Shown here in pieces: positions 43,521 to 54,828 of a stretch of 64,000 bases of DNA; the first letter of the stretch is position 1, and each line of letters begins with the position of its first letter. A model generated the notes under the pieces. It searched no databases. It saw nothing but the letters and a program-made list of their open reading frames with translations, and had not been told where the DNA came from. The position numbers and the translations under genes were made by a program. Source of the DNA: Setomelanomma holmii (lineage: Eukaryota > Ascomycota > Dothideomycetes > Pleosporales > Phaeosphaeriaceae); the NCBI GenBank assembly GCA_010015745.1, contig ML978208.1:156691-220690 (forward strand), written 5' to 3'.

Positions 43521-44108
43521 CTTGCCGGATAGTGGGAACAAGACGGAAGGCTTGTATGGGTGGAGTGAAGAACAAGATGGGTGCGTGTTGTTGTTCGGCA
43601 CTGCACATGTAAAGTGTGCCGCGGTGGACGCGGAAGTCGCGTTCGCGTTTTTGGCCTTGCCCGATCGAGCATGACGTGTTTAATGGGCTCCAGCCACACC
43701 ACCCCTCAGCCTTGTCCTCACGAACCACGCACCAGGCACTCTCCGACTTCGTCAATACTGAGTGGTTTTGCATGCACGCTCGGCTGTGTAACGTCAGATT
43801 TAGCTTGTACAGTGGCGTGGAGAAGAGCCTTAGGACGCTCTTCCTGTGACCAGTCTCATCCCTCTCTGCCAGATATCGATGACACTACATCGTGCAGGTT
43901 CTGCTTGCCCGCAGAGTCGCAAAGGCTGACGACTTTCGCGAAAATGCCTTGAGCTTGACCTAAAAGTTATGCATCGCCTTGGGACATTAGGCGCCAGCTT
44001 ACGTAAATACCATGGCATCTCTTCAAAACGAGCGTACTTCTGTGACCATACACTGACTTCTAACGCTTCCTCCATATCGACGCACGGAGCTGTAATTCTC
44101 GTCCCATC
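43521..44108. promoter_or_regulatory. Divergent promoter region, POL3 / GNAT gene
   Basis: 588 bp between divergent start codons. I found no ACGCGT (MCB-like) box here, although such elements often control POL3 in yeast. Individual sites cannot be assigned. Confidence 0.45.
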
Positions 44109-44843
44109 ATGGCCGCCGCTCAGGACCAAGTTATCGTATCTCCAGTCGAGACTGAGAAAGACCTCATTCAGGCCAACCACTGCGTGTCGGAAGCTTTTGG
44201 TCGCCAAACCAAGGACGCCATCTGGCAATTTATGAATCCTGGTTGGGATTCGGAAGTCGGTCAGGCTCTCAATGCACAGAACCTAATCAACCGTTGGAAG
44301 TCGACCACGACCAACAAAGACGGGCAACCAAATACCATTTTCCTGAAGGCTACTTTAGCAGATCCTGACAGCGGCGAACGGAGAGTGGTTGGGCTAGCCA
44401 TATGGGTGCAACTCTCCTATGTCGATGGCTACGGTGACCCTTTTACCGGCGACATGACTCAGGCCCTCTCAGCTCTCGAAGACAAAGATAGACGCTTCGC
44501 CGACCAGATGTTCCGCTCATTGTGGAAACGAAGGATTGAATACATCAAGGAAGTGTCAGAATCAGGTCGTCAACCACCTGCGATTTTCACTCTCGATATG
44601 TGTGCCGTCGATCCAGCCTTCCAACGTCGTGGCGTCGCGGGCAAGCTGGTACAGGCAGGTCTTGATGAGGCAAAGAAGAGGGGCGGCATGGAGTGCACTA
44701 CGGAGGGCAGTGCGATGGGAAGAGCAGTCTATAGGAGGCTAGGATTCAATGATGAAGGCGTTGGCGATATACAATGGGATGTGGATCAAGAGTTCGAGGG
44801 CAGATACAAGCCACCAAATGTCTTCTTGAGAACGGGTGCGTAA
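44109..44843 (+). CDS. GNAT-family N-acetyltransferase
   Basis: Single-exon 244-aa acetyl-CoA-dependent acetyltransferase of the GNAT superfamily (PF00583/PF13508). The acetyl-CoA pyrophosphate-binding motif A is visible as LDMCAVDPAFQRRGVAGKLV, with a motif B-like region (YRRLGFNDEGVGD) about 50 residues later. The N-terminal half has the typical insertion with ALSALEDKDRRFADQMF, as in many fungal small-molecule GNATs. There is no signal peptide or membrane segment, so it is probably cytosolic. The substrate is unknown. An amidohydrolase follows 388 bp downstream on the same strand; a functional link is only a guess. Confidence 0.88.
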   Translation: MAAAQDQVIVSPVETEKDLIQANHCVSEAFGRQTKDAIWQFMNPGWDSEVGQALNAQNLINRWKSTTTNKDGQPNTIFLKATLADPDSGERRVVGLAIWVQLSYVDGYGDPFTGDMTQALSALEDKDRRFADQMFRSLWKRRIEYIKEVSESGRQPPAIFTLDMCAVDPAFQRRGVAGKLVQAGLDEAKKRGGMECTTEGSAMGRAVYRRLGFNDEGVGDIQWDVDQEFEGRYKPPNVFLRTGA

Positions 44844-45231
44844 TCAATTGTGTACCAGTCAGTACCATACATGTTGGTAATCCACGAACCGCTTCGGACA
44901 AGACGTGGACTTCTGGTCGCAGCTATGCTGCAGAGCAAGCCAAGAACCTGTATGAAACATTTACTCGCCAGCAAAATATCCTTTTGAGAACATTACCGGC
45001 GAAGTCCGTCACACCAGATACATGCTCCATCGCTCCATACTGCTTGGGGAAGGTGGGATGGTCAGTTCGGTGGAGTGGGGCGTAGCTACCCCGCCAAAGT
45101 CAACAGTGACAAGATACCACCACTTTTGCGTATTACTGAGCTATCCATACACATTTTTCGAAAATTCAAGTCATTGGGACTCAATTCTCCTCCCTCACAA
45201 CCAAAATCGGAAGGTGCAGACGGCCGTCACG
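44844..45231. other. Intergenic, amidohydrolase promoter
   Basis: Short spacer containing the promoter and leader of the amidohydrolase. In-frame upstream codons near 45,022 do not resemble the family. Confidence 0.5.
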
Positions 45232-46366
45232 ATGCCGATCGTAGACATTCACACCCATGTCTATCCACCAAAGTACATGGAGCTTCTACGCTCAAGAAGC
45301 ACTGTCCCATACGTACGCACATTTCCCGAAGCGCCGGACTCTGCACGATTGATCATTCTCCCTGGAGAGGATGACCCTTCAACCCCATCAACATCAAGGG
45401 GACGCCCAATCGGATCGGAATACTATGAGATCAAAGAGAAGATTGCTTTCATGAATCTACACAAAATCGACAAATCAGTCATCTCGCTAGCAAACCCATG
45501 GCTCGACTTCCTTCCAGCGGAAGAGGCAGGTGAAGCAGCGCAGAAGATCAATGACGATGTCAATGATCAGTGCTCGCAGTACCCTGAACGACTATACTTC
45601 TTCGGCACCCTGCCACTGTCAGCTTCGACGGAGATTATCGCTGCCGAAATCGAGAGGTTAAGCACATTGAAGTATGCCAGGGGTGTGATAATGGGCACCT
45701 CTGGTCTAGGCCAAGGACTGGACGATCCCAAGCTTGATCCTGTTTACGCCGCGCTTGAAAAGCATCAACAACTGATATTCTTGCACCCTCATTATGGTCT
45801 GCCGGCATCTGTGTATGGACCCCGTGCCAGTGAATATGGCCATGTCCTTCCGCTCGCACTTGGGTTCCCACTTGAAACGACAATCGCGGTAAGCAGGATG
45901 CTTTTGAGCGGTGTGTGGGATCGTTTCACAAAACTCAACGTTCTCCTCGCGCATTCAGGCGGCACGTTACCCTTCCTCGCGGGCCGAATCGAGTCTTGTA
46001 TCCTGCATGATGGCTACTTGAAGAAGCATGGGAAGTCCGAGAAGCGTAGAGATGTTTGGGATATTCTCAAGACAAATATCTATCTGGATGCTGTCATTTA
46101 CTCTGAAGTTGGTCTGAAAGCTGCGTTAGAGGCATCAGGCTCGGATCGATTGCTATTCGGTATGTCGCTCACGTTGTGATATGATTTACAATAGCTTACA
46201 GTTCACAGGCACCGATCATCCCTTTTTCCCGCCCCTTGAGGAGGACGCGACGGAGTGGCACAGTGTCAATGCTAACTATGGCGCTATATCGAGGACATTT
46301 TCCACGGATGACAAGAAGGCGCAGGATGTGCTTGGAAACAACGCAATAAGGATACTCAGGCTCTAA
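45232..46366 (+). CDS. Amidohydrolase 2 (ACMSD / decarboxylase-type) protein
   Basis: Metal-dependent TIM-barrel enzyme of the amidohydrolase-related family PF04909, which holds aminocarboxymuconate-semialdehyde decarboxylase, resorcylate decarboxylases and related hydrolases. Exons 45232-46159 and 46209-46366 join as LLFG|TDHPFFPP (1,086 nt, 361 aa). Metal-binding candidates are His-X-His in VDIHTHVYPP at the N-terminus, His in FLHPHYGLP, His in LLAHSGGTLPF and the terminal Asp in GTDHPF. The start is the ATG immediately before PIVDIHTHV. The exact reaction cannot be told from sequence. Being next to an acetyltransferase may hint at a small catabolic unit. Confidence 0.9.
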
Positions 46367-47229
46367 CAGGAAGCAAAAGTTAAGTGGGATAATTAGAGCC
46401 AGAAAGATCGAATTCCAACTTTACTAGCGATTGGGAGTGTATGTTACAGTCTCGACTTTGCACGACTAAACGAATGGCACGGCCACTGTTTCCGGACGAC
46501 CCATCAAACTTTGAATCACAATAGTTCTTGATTGCACAACGACTGTCAGGGGTGGCAATCACGCTTGCTCGAATGGGCTGGACCATGCAGGTGGACGCGT
46601 ACAGATCTGCCCCGTCACTCCTCAACAACGAACATATGCAATACCGTTTCTGATCGCCCTGTGCCGTCCAAGCCACGCGTCAATCTCCGTCCAGTCACGC
46701 GAGACGCTTGCAGCTGGTGGGACACTTGTTCGTTCAAGCTCATAACCGTGAACTCCATGTTGCCTGCCTGCAAGATGTCGCGACTTCTTTGGAGGGGTGC
46801 ACACTACTAAGCTATCATGGCTTCACACCCGAAAGCTGCGCGGGTGCCTTTGCACAGTACCCAGACAACACAGCAGGCAGATTGCACGATGCTGTGTCCA
46901 CGAAAATTTCGAGTGGTCAAAAAGGCTCCGCCAAAAGGACTCGATCATTAGTATTAGGACATTTCTTCGTCACCGCATTTCCTCTCGTCACACAACGGAA
47001 TTGCAATTCAAGCCTGTATCTTGCAGTCTTGGTAATCGTGAAGTTTACATCGATGGAGGTAGTGATCACCATCCATGCGGGGAGCGATAAGTCAGCGGAT
47101 GTGGACACCCATGGATCCTTGCGTGACAACGACGCACAGCTAAGCAGCTAACGATCCGTATTTACAAAACATGATGTCGTCCTAAACTCTCGACAACACC
47201 TCGCCAATCTTTTTCAGGAGCTCCCGGAC
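46367..47229. other. Intergenic, no supported gene
   Basis: A 147-codon plus-strand frame at 46708-47151 has neither a domain nor a signal peptide and overlaps other frames, so I do not call it. The region should include the GH20 promoter. Confidence 0.35.
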
Positions 47230-49660
47230 ATGTACCGATGGTTGACAGTCGCCTTCATCGGCCTGGCGGCGGCTTTGCAACCCCTGCCACCAACACAACA
47301 GACTCAGACGAGGAGCACTGCCGGTAATGCGACGGCCGGATTCTTGCTGCGCGATGCCCCGAAAACAGTATACATCAATCGCGCATTTGCCAACGTTACT
47401 GATACGCAAGGATTGACTCTGATACCGCCTTCAGCATATCAGTTTGCAGAGACTTTTCGCCAAGATCTGGTCACCCTTTTTGGTGGTAACTGGACACTGC
47501 AACAGGTCGAAGTGTTACCATCCTCAGGTATCCTTCTGGGACAAGCCGGAAACGATGCATCTCAGCTCACATACGAGAATGGGATCGCGACCGAAGAAGC
47601 TTACGAGCTTGTAGTCGGCAATGGAAGCGTGCGCATTGGTGGGACGGGCGCAAGGGGTATGTTCTGGGGTACGCGTACACTACTTCAACAATTGTTGATT
47701 GCAAATGGCTCTTCACTGCAACCAGGCCGCGTTACCGATGCGCCAGCCTACGCTACACGCGGTTACATGCTAGATGCGGGCCGAAAATGGTACTCAGCCG
47801 GCTTCCTTGAGGAGCTCTGCTCATATGCATCTTTCTTCAAGATCTCGGAATTTCACTACCACTCCAGCGACAACTATCCCCTGAACCGAGGTCGCAATGA
47901 AACATGGAACGATGTGTTCTCTCATTTCTCTCTATATCCGGAAGAGAACACGGAATTGCAAGGCATCATTCAACGAAAGAACGAGACGCTGTCGAGAGCG
48001 CAGTTTGAGGATTTCCAAACACATTGCGCGCAACGAGGCATCACCGTCATACCTGAGATCGAAGCGCCGGGCCATGCTCTTGCAATCACGAAGTGGAAGC
48101 CGGAGCTTGCGCTGGCGAAGAAAGACCTACTCAACCTCAGCCATCCCGATGCGATCCCGACCGTGAAGGCAATATGGTCGGAGTTTCTTCCCTGGTTTCA
48201 GACGAAAGAGGTCCATATCGGAGCTGACGAATATGCTGCAGAGCTTGCAGACGATTACATCAATTTCGTCAACGAAATGGCCACATTTATCAACAACACA
48301 GCTGGAAAGTCGATCCGAATCTGGGGTACCTATGAGCCATCAGAGAACTTGACTATCTCAAAGGACATCGGGATTCAACACTGGCAATATGGTCAATCGG
48401 ATCCCGTTCAACTAGACAAGGACGGTTACCAGCTTATCAACTCAGAGGACTGGTGGGCGTATATGAGCTTGAAGAATGATCACACTCCAATTCTGCCAGC
48501 TCCGTACCCGCAGTTCTACAATGTTTTACGGACGTTGAACTTTGCCGACAAGTCAGGCTGGCAATGGGATCCATCACTGTACAATCCCGTCAATACGAGC
48601 CAGCAGCTTGAGCCAAATGCTACAGGCAACAAAGGTGCCATACTGGCAGCCTGGAACGACAACGGTCCAGATGCGACAACGCAGCTTGAAGCATACTATG
48701 CTATACGAGAAGGAATTCCAGTCATGGCGGCGAGGGCATGGTCGGGTCGCCGGGGGGGGAACCTTGATACAAGTCAGCTTGCAGGCAGCGTTGCTTTTCT
48801 GGTACGTGGATTTGATCAAAAGTGCGACTAGCGACCTTTTTCCCTGCTCAACTGTGAAAGGATGCTGGAGTTGCTTGCACACAACTGGCACTTCAAAGCA
48901 GATTCAACACGACACTGAAGACATTTTGCTCAAATGATTGACCATCTCGTAGGGTCCAAAAGCACCGGGACAAAACCTGGAACGTAGATTGCCGAGCTCA
49001 CAGAACCCTTGGAACACATCGCCACTCCTCTCCTGGACACCGCGGTCGACGAACGGTGGCAACATGAGCAGAGGCTCGTACGGTCCACCTTACACTTTGA
49101 CGCTCAACATATCGGCGCCATTTACACTCACCGGAGCAGACACGTCGCTTTCGCTACCCAGCTCCAGTAATTCAACAGATCCAGCGACACTCGTCTTCAC
49201 TACCTCTGATGGCTTTCCCTACCCTTTACGCGCCGTCTCTAACAACGATGGACACGACCTGGGACAACTAGGTCGCATCTGGACCAACCAGTCATCGTCA
49301 ACGCATAAGCCAGTACCGATAAAGCTGCCCGTATCGGTCCGCATCGAAGCAGATGTGTATAACGGCACTCGCGTATGGATGAACGATACATTCGCCGGAC
49401 GTTTCGAGGTCTTTGTGTATGGCGGGCGTAACACGGTCTTCAGCTGGAGTCAAATGGCACTCGTCGCGCCGCTTAACACGATCGAGGGTGGAGTGGATAG
49501 CTTGATGCTCGAGGCTGGCGTTGGTCTGAGGCAAGCCGGAAAAGGGAATGGAAACTCGGATACACCTGGAACTAGCAGCGCTGCGAGACAGCTTGATGGA
49601 AGAGGGTTCATCGTCTGGACTACCTTGGGTCTTGCAGCATTGATTGTGTTCGTCGTGTGA
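47230..49660 (+). CDS. GH20-like beta-N-acetylhexosaminidase, cell-surface anchored
   Basis: Secreted glycoside hydrolase of family 20 type, which removes terminal N-acetylhexosamine from glycans or chitin fragments. Exon 1 is 47230-48801, exon 2 is 48953-49660. The GTACGT donor and CTCGTAG acceptor join AFL|GPKAPGQNLE in phase (2,280 nt, 759 aa). The intron of 151 nt is longer than most here. The signal peptide is followed by a GH20 N-terminal lobe (AYELVVGNGSVRIGG..GARGMFWGTRTLLQ) and the barrel with TRGYMLDAGRKWYS, HYHSSDNYPLN and the catalytic Asp-Glu pair in VHIGADEYAAEL. Many N-glycosylation sequons are present. The C-terminal 220 residues form a beta-rich extension ending in a hydrophobic tail (FIVWTTLGLAALIVFVV), which suggests a GPI signal or a membrane anchor. 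Confidence 0.88.
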
Positions 49661-50465
49661 GCATTCGATGGTATGGAAGAACATTGAACGCCAGTTTCTT
49701 CCCAACAAAATTCATTATCCATATTCTTTACCGCTTCTAGACCATAGTCTTTTCTTCTTCCAGTTACACATTTACTCGGCGAATCGGAGGTACTCACATG
49801 CTTCCACGCTAAGCTTTCCTTGGATCATCGTCTTGGACTTGTCTGTATGTCTACTGCTATCGAAACTAAGCCCGTTCAGTTTCCTGCCCTGATCCACACA
49901 GACACGCGATAGCACAACCATGACTGTAGGGTGCGGTGAAACGTTTGGCTTGGTGCATGAAGATTAACTTCCCTCCACGGTCCCAGAGAAAGTACAGTCG
50001 TCTTCGTATAGCACGGATTTCGACGCCCTGCCGGAGTGGTCCGATATTGAAGATGATTCGGAGTACAACGAGCTGCACGTGAGGGATGCCGACACGTGGT
50101 CTGTAACGTCCAAAGGGTCTTCACTAGCAGCTGCAGATATCGACGAGGAAGTGGTCAGCAATGGCCTTGTCGATGATGACGGGACGTTGAGGTTGAGGGC
50201 GGGAGCCCCCACATTAAGCAAGTGTAAGTGGCACTAGCGTAGGCTTACCGCGTTCTAAATCCAGGAGCCAACTGCGCGACAGGCCACCGGGTTCAGCACA
50301 AGAAACACCACCAGCACCGTCCCATCTAAGCGCAGACGTCCAATGTGCCACGACACGGCCGCCCGCTCGCACACGCTCCCTTCCGCCCTGTAACCGCTTC
50401 CCTTGCCGCAACTGCGAGTTCTCTCCACCCGCCGCTCGTCCCCCGGGGCCGCAGCACAAGCCGGC
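49661..50465. other. Intergenic with a possible small gene relic
   Basis: Spacer between the GH20 and GT31-like genes. It contains the acidic open frame reported separately at 49920-50237 and the GT31-like promoter. Nothing else is supported. Confidence 0.4.
49920..50237 (+). pseudogene. Small acidic protein frame with one stop, tentative
   Basis: From ATG 49920 a frame reads TVGCGETFGLVHED, meets TAA at 49965-49967, then continues with clearly protein-like acidic sequence (STDFDALPEWSDIEDDSEYN, DADTWSVTSK, DIDEEVVSNGLVDDDGTLRL) to TAG at 50235. A GTAAGT donor lies near the end (50,225). The stop would fit a CAA to TAA change. A separate short ATG frame (MSTAIETKPVQF) starts at 49847 in another frame and might be a first exon. 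No family is recognised. The opposite strand is also open, so this may be chance. Confidence 0.3.
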
Positions 50466-51941
50466 ATGATGCTGAAGGTGCTGGCTGGCCGTCTCGCCCG
50501 CCGCCCATGGAGATTCCTGTTTCCGGCAGTGTTACTGTTCCTCTTTGTATATTCTTTATCGCGCCGGAGACCGCACCGCCCAGGCGGCCCGCCGCAGCCA
50601 GTGCACAAGGCGAAGACGAAGTCCTTTTTCCCGCCCCTCGAGGCCAAGAGCGCAAACAGCATTGAGCTCGACTACTGCCAGAACTTTCCCAAATACCAGC
50701 TCGATGAGATCCAGGTAGTGCTCAAGGTGTCGTCGGGCGAGGGCTCGGCCACCAAGGCGCATCTGAGTACCGTGTCGAGCTGCATCACAAATCTGATGAT
50801 CGTCGGCGATCAGGAGGAGCGATTGGGCGACAGGCATGTTATCGACATACTTGCTGAGCTCCCCAAGAGCTACGAGGTCAACAATCTCGACTTCCAAGCC
50901 TACGTCGACCAGAAGAAGGCGCACACCGAGGGCGAAACGGTCCGCGAGTCGCAGCGCAGCTTCAAGCTCGACCGCTTCAAATATCTGCCCATGGTAGACA
51001 AGGCGTACACGTCGAACCCCAAGGCCAAGTGGTTCGTCTTCCTCGAGTCGGACGTCTACTTTTTCTGGGACACGCTCTTCCGCCTGCTCAGCCAGCTTGA
51101 CTCGTCGGCACCGCACTATCTGGGCGCGCCGCACAAGGGCAGTGAAGGCCGCTACTTTGCATATGGCGGCGCGGGCTTTGTGCTTTCACAGGGCATGATG
51201 AAGCGCCTAATCCCGACAAGGACGACTGGCTCGGTCGAGATCCCGCGCGAGAGCCGGCTGAGCTACAGGTTTGAAGACTGGGTCAAGGAGGAGCAGCGCG
51301 GCGATGCTGTCCTCTCATACGCAATCCAGAATGCGACGGGCGTCAAGCTGTCTGCGCTGCACCCCACCTTTTCGAGCGACCAGCTCAAGGATGTCATGAC
51401 GACTCGCGACCGCTGGTGTGTCCCGCTGTTGTCGCTGCATCAACTCAAACCCGAGCAGATGGAGAATTTGTGGAAGTGGGAGCGCACACGGCAGTACAAT
51501 ACAGTAAGTAGTTTCGTGACTTGGGCTTGCCTTCGCTGTACTAACTTGTGCTAGAAACCTTTCACATACTCTTCCCTCCTCTCATACACACATTCGTTCC
51601 TCGCCCAAGGTCCGTCGCGCGAATGGTGGGACAATCTTTCGACAGCGCCTGTTCCAAACGATCGTCCTGCCCATCGTAACGCGGGCTCATGTGGATCCGA
51701 ATGCGCGGCCGACTCGAATTGTCTCCAGTGGTCGTTCTCCCAGACCGTCTGCCGCCACTCAGATTACATTAAGCTCGGCAACTCTGTGGACAGGGAGAAC
51801 GGCGGCCAAGGCGAATTTGTAAGCGGATGGGATACTGGAACACTTCGCAGCATGGGTTTCGGCGTCGAGGGAGAGAAAGGCGAACGCCTGTTCTACGAAG
51901 GCTGCGTCGAAGCAACTTGGCTCACTCCGACTATGATGTGA
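50466..51941 (+). CDS. Fungal GT31-like glycosyltransferase (type II membrane)
   Basis: Golgi-type glycosyltransferase resembling the fungal proteins annotated as family GT31 / DUF604. Exons 50466-51503 and 51555-51941 join as RQYNT|KPFTYSS (1,425 nt, 474 aa). A short basic N-terminus (MMLKVLAGRLARRPWR) precedes a single membrane anchor (FLFPAVLLFLFVYSL), giving type II topology with a lumenal catalytic domain. The DxD-like metal site is in FVFLESDVYFFWDTLFRLL, followed by PHYLGAPHKG and YGGAGFVLSQGMM, then an acidic FEDWVKEEQRGDAVLSY segment. A Cys-rich PAN/apple-like tail (CGSECAADSNCLQWSFSQTVC) follows the intron. Donor and acceptor sugars are unknown. It is intact. Confidence 0.88.
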
Positions 51942-52411
51942 CAACGCCAACAGAAGAGAGAGTCTTGCACACTATTTCGATGTATTGGACGGCGTTGCGG
52001 TTGCCCTATAGCACCTTCATGCTCGGCGTTCTGGATACTCCTACATCAAACTTGGATACAATTGGGCTGCACAGCGACATAGCAGGAGGACGGAAGTCAC
52101 CTCACCACACATATGGATTTCCCGTCGTTGATAGATGGGCTGCGCAGAGGTGCTGCAGGACGCATGCACAGGAAGCATATCAGGCGCGCATAGAGCACGG
52201 CATCGCTCAGCATGTTCGCACCATGATATCCGGAAGTATAGGGCTTGTATAATCTAATAAGATGTAAATCTACTCGATCTATCACCGAGCTTGCTCAATT
52301 TCTTGCTTCTGGGTATCTTGTCCCGCTTGCACGATGATGGCAGCACAAGAACAAAAGACAAAGTGAACGTGACCTGAACAACCTGAAAAGAATAACGCAG
52401 TAACGTATACC
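51942..52411. other. Convergent intergenic
   Basis: 3' flanks of the GT31-like gene and the unknown minus-strand gene. No feature is supported. Confidence 0.45.
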
Positions 52412-54498
52412 TCAAACGCCCAAGGAAGCACATGGTCCATACTCCTCTGCAAAAGGATCAAAAGGCTCCACCACTCCCTCATAGCCTAACCACTTCTTCC
52501 ACGCCATCTTGATCCGCTCCCATCGAGTCATCTCTTTCTTCTTGAGCGACTCAAACGTCTCAGTCGATGTCTCCATCTCACTCAAGCGCTGCTCTTCTTC
52601 CTTTTCAAACAATTCTGCTTGCTCCTGCAACTCCCTCATGATTTTCGAGCGTAGAACGTACGTTAGCGAAATCCTCGTCGTGCTCTGGGTGGAGAGCAAG
52701 GATTTCCGGCATGTTGGAGATGGATAGTCCAGAGTCTGTGACACGGTGGAACAAGTATGTGGAGAGCTCTTCAACGTCCCAGTATCCCTGGCCTGGTATA
52801 CCAATGTAGGATCCGCGAATGGCGCGAACGATGCCAAAAGTCGGTCACGTCACTGTTCTCGAATGCTTGTAATAGTGTACAGATGAGATAGCCGCGTTGT
52901 AGAAGACGAATCTCACGGTAGGTCCAGGGTCGCTTGTAGTCAGTTAGGCTTGGTGGAATCGGTAGGCCCTGTGATTGGAGTTGGTTGGCTTCGTAGAAGG
53001 AGCATAGCTTCGTTTGAGCGTTGGGGAAGAAGTAGCCTTTCCAGAACTTCTGGTCGTAGACGGCCGCTTCGATGAGGGTGCGGGGGTGAGAATAAAGATC
53101 GGATAATGTTGTGTCACAATGACTTAACTTCGGGATTTCGAAGATGGCCAAATTCGAGGGATCATGTCGATATAACCCGCTACTGGGATTACTCGAGGCT
53201 CCCGTCCAGCGAGCACCTTTCTCGAACTCTACGTGCGAAACGCCGAGGCCCACGAGCTTCTTAGCCTCGCCTGACGTGATGATAGACCCGACTCCTAGGC
53301 CAGTCACGAAAATGTCGTAGTGCTCCGATTGGAGGATGTCACTCGATTCAAGGGGAAATAGTTGTGCGAGAATGACCTCGAGGTCCTCTGCACCCAAGTG
53401 CTTCCGAGCTGCGAGCGACTGTAGCTTCCGCGAAGCATTGACACGAGCCATCCAGGTGTGCTCAACGGTGCCCAACTTGCTTGCGGAGATGTGTGTGCCT
53501 TCGAAGTTGAAAATAAGATCTGGAATATCTGCGTCGTCTTGGTTACGTGCTGTAAGGGCAATGTGAGCATTCAGCTCCTCGACAGCAGTGATAGCATTCT
53601 CGCAACCACTATTGGCTTTGTATGCCAGGTCCCGCATAAGTGAACGGCGCTGCAGGGCTTCGCATGCTTCTGCTGCTGTCTCAGCTTGCCGATGTCGATG
53701 ATAAGAAGGTTTGCATATGGAGGGTGGTAGACTAGCGGACCCGACGTGAGCTTTCACATCGCCCTTCTTGCTTGTGTCGATGGCGAATGACGGCTTCCTT
53801 GTCTTTATAGCGGGCATCTTCGCCTCGTGTTTCATCGCAGCATGACGCCGTTGAAGGATCTTTTCAGCATCACGCAAGTCGATAAGAACTTTCTTATACT
53901 CGTCCGTCTCTACAGCTGTGTCATGCTTTGACTCTGTGCTGGTCTCACGCTGGACCGAATCAGGGCTCGTGAGGGCGATGGCTTCGAAAGGCGGCAGAAG
54001 GGACTTGTCGTCGGCTGTGGTAGGTGGTATGGTGGGTGACGATGATGGCGTGGCCCTGGACTTTGATGTTATGGGAGTCTCGAAGCAATAGAGCTTGGAG
54101 GCTTTGGGCGGACAAGACTCGAGAGGACTGACGGTAGGAGCCTCATAATCGCGACGACTCTCTGCGCAGAAGATCCTGTTGAACAAGCGGACAATGCTGT
54201 TGCCTTTGCCACGCTTTTGTATCATTGCTTGGTCGGCACGAGGTGGTCCCTCGTTGGGCATGTGTTGTTGAGCGGGACAATGATGGAAGGGCCTGAGGAG
54301 CTTGAAGGTTCTCTTTTGCATTCCCGGATTGCTGCTAGTAAGAGGGGGTTTCTGACGGAGGCTCGGCGGTGATCGATGGGCGGTTTTGCGCGAATCGCAG
54401 GATATCATCCAAGTGGATAACAGGTCCTTCAGAGATATCGTATTTACATTGACAAGACTGACTACGCGGTGGGGTAATTGGTAAACGAGGGCGGCCAA
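52412..54498 (-). pseudogene. Unknown conserved-looking fungal protein, two apparent frameshifts
   Basis: A long frame (54498-52771, 575 codons; the true start may be M31 or M60) encodes a low-complexity N-terminal third and a structured second half (HYDIFVTGLGVGSIITSGEA, GLGVSHVEFEKGARWTGASS, LIEAAVYDQKFWKGYFFP, DYKRPWTYREIRLLQRGYLI). After SDVTDF the good sequence moves to a second frame (GIVRAIRGSYIGIPGQGYW, ILALHPEHDEDFAN) and then to a third (SKIMRELQEQAELFEKEEEQ, ending at 52412). Each switch fits one extra base: a T in TTTT near 52,840 and a G near 52,670. A 37-nt GTACGT..GCAG intron could explain the second, but it is very short. I recognise no named domain. It may be a pseudogene or an intact gene with assembly errors. 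Confidence 0.5.
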
Positions 54499-54828
54499 GA
54501 CTTTTCAGCGGACTGGATTGAGTAACTGGAAGAAGCGTTTGTCAAGTGAAAGTGAAAGGGACGAAAGCTCTGATTGGAGGCATGAACCACAGATCTATTG
54601 AGAACCAAAGGATGATCAGATAAGCAGGGTGTAAGAGGTCAGAGAGGAAACATCGGAGAATGCATTGCCGGGATATCGAATGAACGCCTAAGCTCCTTCG
54701 CTTGCTGTGATAGAATATGAAATGAAAGTGCAAAAATGCTTCGATAATTCAAGTACTTGACCAGTCCAGGCAACCTCTCGGCTCCTACAGTTGTCGCCAC
54801 GTGGAGAAACTCCCCAGAAACGAGATCG
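54499..54828. other. Intergenic
   Basis: 5' flank of the unknown gene and 3' flank of the E2 gene, both on the minus strand. Nothing else is seen. Confidence 0.45.

Noticed and set aside
46708..47151. 147-codon plus-strand frame
   Set aside because: No recognisable domain, signal peptide or splice chain, and it overlaps other open frames.
50556..51134. 192-codon minus-strand frame
   Set aside because: Antisense shadow of the GT31-like gene.
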